Shown here: positions 62,936-64,000 of the stretch, piece by piece
How the letters are laid out: each line of letters opens with the position of its first letter
How positions within the stretch are numbered: position 1 is the first letter of the stretch
Source: Liolophura sinensis
Taxonomy: Eukaryota > Mollusca > Polyplacophora > Chitonida > Chitonidae
Direction: 5' to 3'
Assembly (NCBI RefSeq): GCF_032854445.1
Contig: NC_088304.1
Location: forward strand, 4,526,001-4,590,000
Length of the DNA: 64,000 nucleotides
Translations under genes and position numbers: made by a program
Notes under the pieces: generated by a model
Told to the model about the DNA's origin: nothing
Seen by the model: the letters and a program-made list of their open reading frames with translations, nothing else
Database searches by the model: none

Positions 62936-64000
62936 CATTTTCCTCTTGCCTTGTAATGTACTCTGCATTTTGGTAGGGTTTTGTAAATAATGAGTTAAAT
63001 TGGCATTGAATTATCCTTTCAATCAGTCGAAATCTTTGGTTACTAGTTATGCTTGATTTTTAGCCTTGGTTCCACAGAATTAAACACACAGGATAAAAAA
63101 TGGTATTTGTGGAAAGTAAAAGTAAATTTGAGAATCCTATTAAAAATTTTGTCTTAGCCTTTACTGAAATTCTAAGCAACAGTCACTTTAACATGCTTCA
63201 CTCTATACCTTATAGACATTCGGTTTATTGAGCAATGAATTAAAGACCCAACCAGATTACTTGGTTCTCAAGGGGCGTATTACTTCATGTGGGTAACAAC
63301 CAGCTAACTTTCAGCAAGCTTCTGGCATTTCATCACCTTCACCAGACTATCCATTAATCTCCCTGAACATTTGGACTGAAATGGTCCATAAAAATGCTGG
63401 AAAACAACTCATATTAGGATTTTGAAAGTCCTTGAAGACCATTTTCTTTCTGTGGGTTGGACCCCTGGACCTTGTCAGGTGTGGGTGTGGAGCCTTTGCA
63501 GGAGATGCCTGTGCACATGGGGACCACATGTTGGTAACTTGTTACGGTGCACAGCCATTGCACAGGCACACTGGTGGTAGGCTAGCGGCACATAAACAGC
63601 ATGCCCATAGACAGCTTTTAGCCTGGTTTGTACCAAAGGATCTTAACCTATCCCGAGGCGCCAAGGTTATACAGGATGTAACACAATCTGTTAGGTGTCG
63701 TAAATTTGAAAGAAACCTTGATCTATACCTTTGTAATAATTGAGTTCATGAGTTTGGTATGGGAGATATTGTCTGCAATTTCTCATCTTTCTATGTTGGT
63801 ATATTTACTACCAGTGTCTAAGCAGTGGCTTGTCAGGCTGCCCTCTTGCTGTCAGAGTGTAACTTCAGCCACAATGAATATTGTTTCTCATGGATGTCTG
63901 TATCACAGAATTCCAGTCTTGATTCTGCACATAAGCACCTGACAACATTCCAACATGTGACTTATTATATAGTCCCAAACCTATACCAAAGGGGACACCT
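62936..64000. other. Right end of window, unassigned
   Basis: I see no repeats or recognised exons. A 103-codon open frame at 63432-63743 has no familiar motif and no supporting splice or start context. Confidence 0.35.

Noticed and set aside
63356-63385. PEHLD followed by a stop as the S6K C-terminus (human ends near PEHLRMNL)
   Set aside because: Only four residues match, no in-phase acceptor leads into that frame, and the flanking codons do not resemble S6K.
63432-63743. 103-codon plus-strand open frame
   Set aside because: No recognised domain, no convincing start or splice signals; may be chance.

Overview
This window is animal nuclear DNA. Its genes are split by GT-AG introns, the flanks are AT-rich, and many tRNA-derived SINEs and minisatellites are scattered through it. 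The two SINE families have short head-body-tail structures, ending either in a CAAATAAATAAAT tail or in a TTAAACCCCAAGCA tail. Together with the gene content they suggest a lophotrochozoan such as a mollusc or brachiopod; this assignment is inferred, not proven.

Layout: (1) 1029-11247 (+), the C-terminal 12 exons of the ciliary WD-repeat protein CFAP251/WDR66, whose 5' part lies left of the window. (2) 14208 to about 22.3 kb (-), RWDD4, a small RWD-domain protein whose introns hold a 92-bp array, a 48-bp array of about 55 copies, and a second copy of what is probably its own 3' UTR end. (3) 22.3-27.1 kb, a gene-poor stretch with SINEs and a 21-bp minisatellite. (4) 27131-29720 (-), a two-exon type II membrane glycosyltransferase of family GT92. 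(5) 31532-32344 (+), a single-exon secreted protein homologous to plant and algal violaxanthin de-epoxidase (VDE). (6) 36246-57247 (+), 15 exons of ribosomal protein S6 kinase (RPS6KB1/p70S6K type). (7) 57.3-64 kb, S6K 3' UTR, possible further intron or intergenic DNA, with a 40-43 bp minisatellite.

The genes do not form a pathway; this is an ordinary gene neighbourhood. Two things stand out. The first is an animal VDE-like lipocalin gene without introns. The second is a recurring architecture: at least six tandem arrays, in three different genes, span or directly abut a 5' splice site, so that exon tails and donor sites are copied into the following intron. In S6K one such array is 42 bp long, stays in frame, and offers two extra donors that would add 14 or 28 residues inside the kinase N-lobe. 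All gene models are read by eye from splice signals, phase and remembered homologues; no database search was run.
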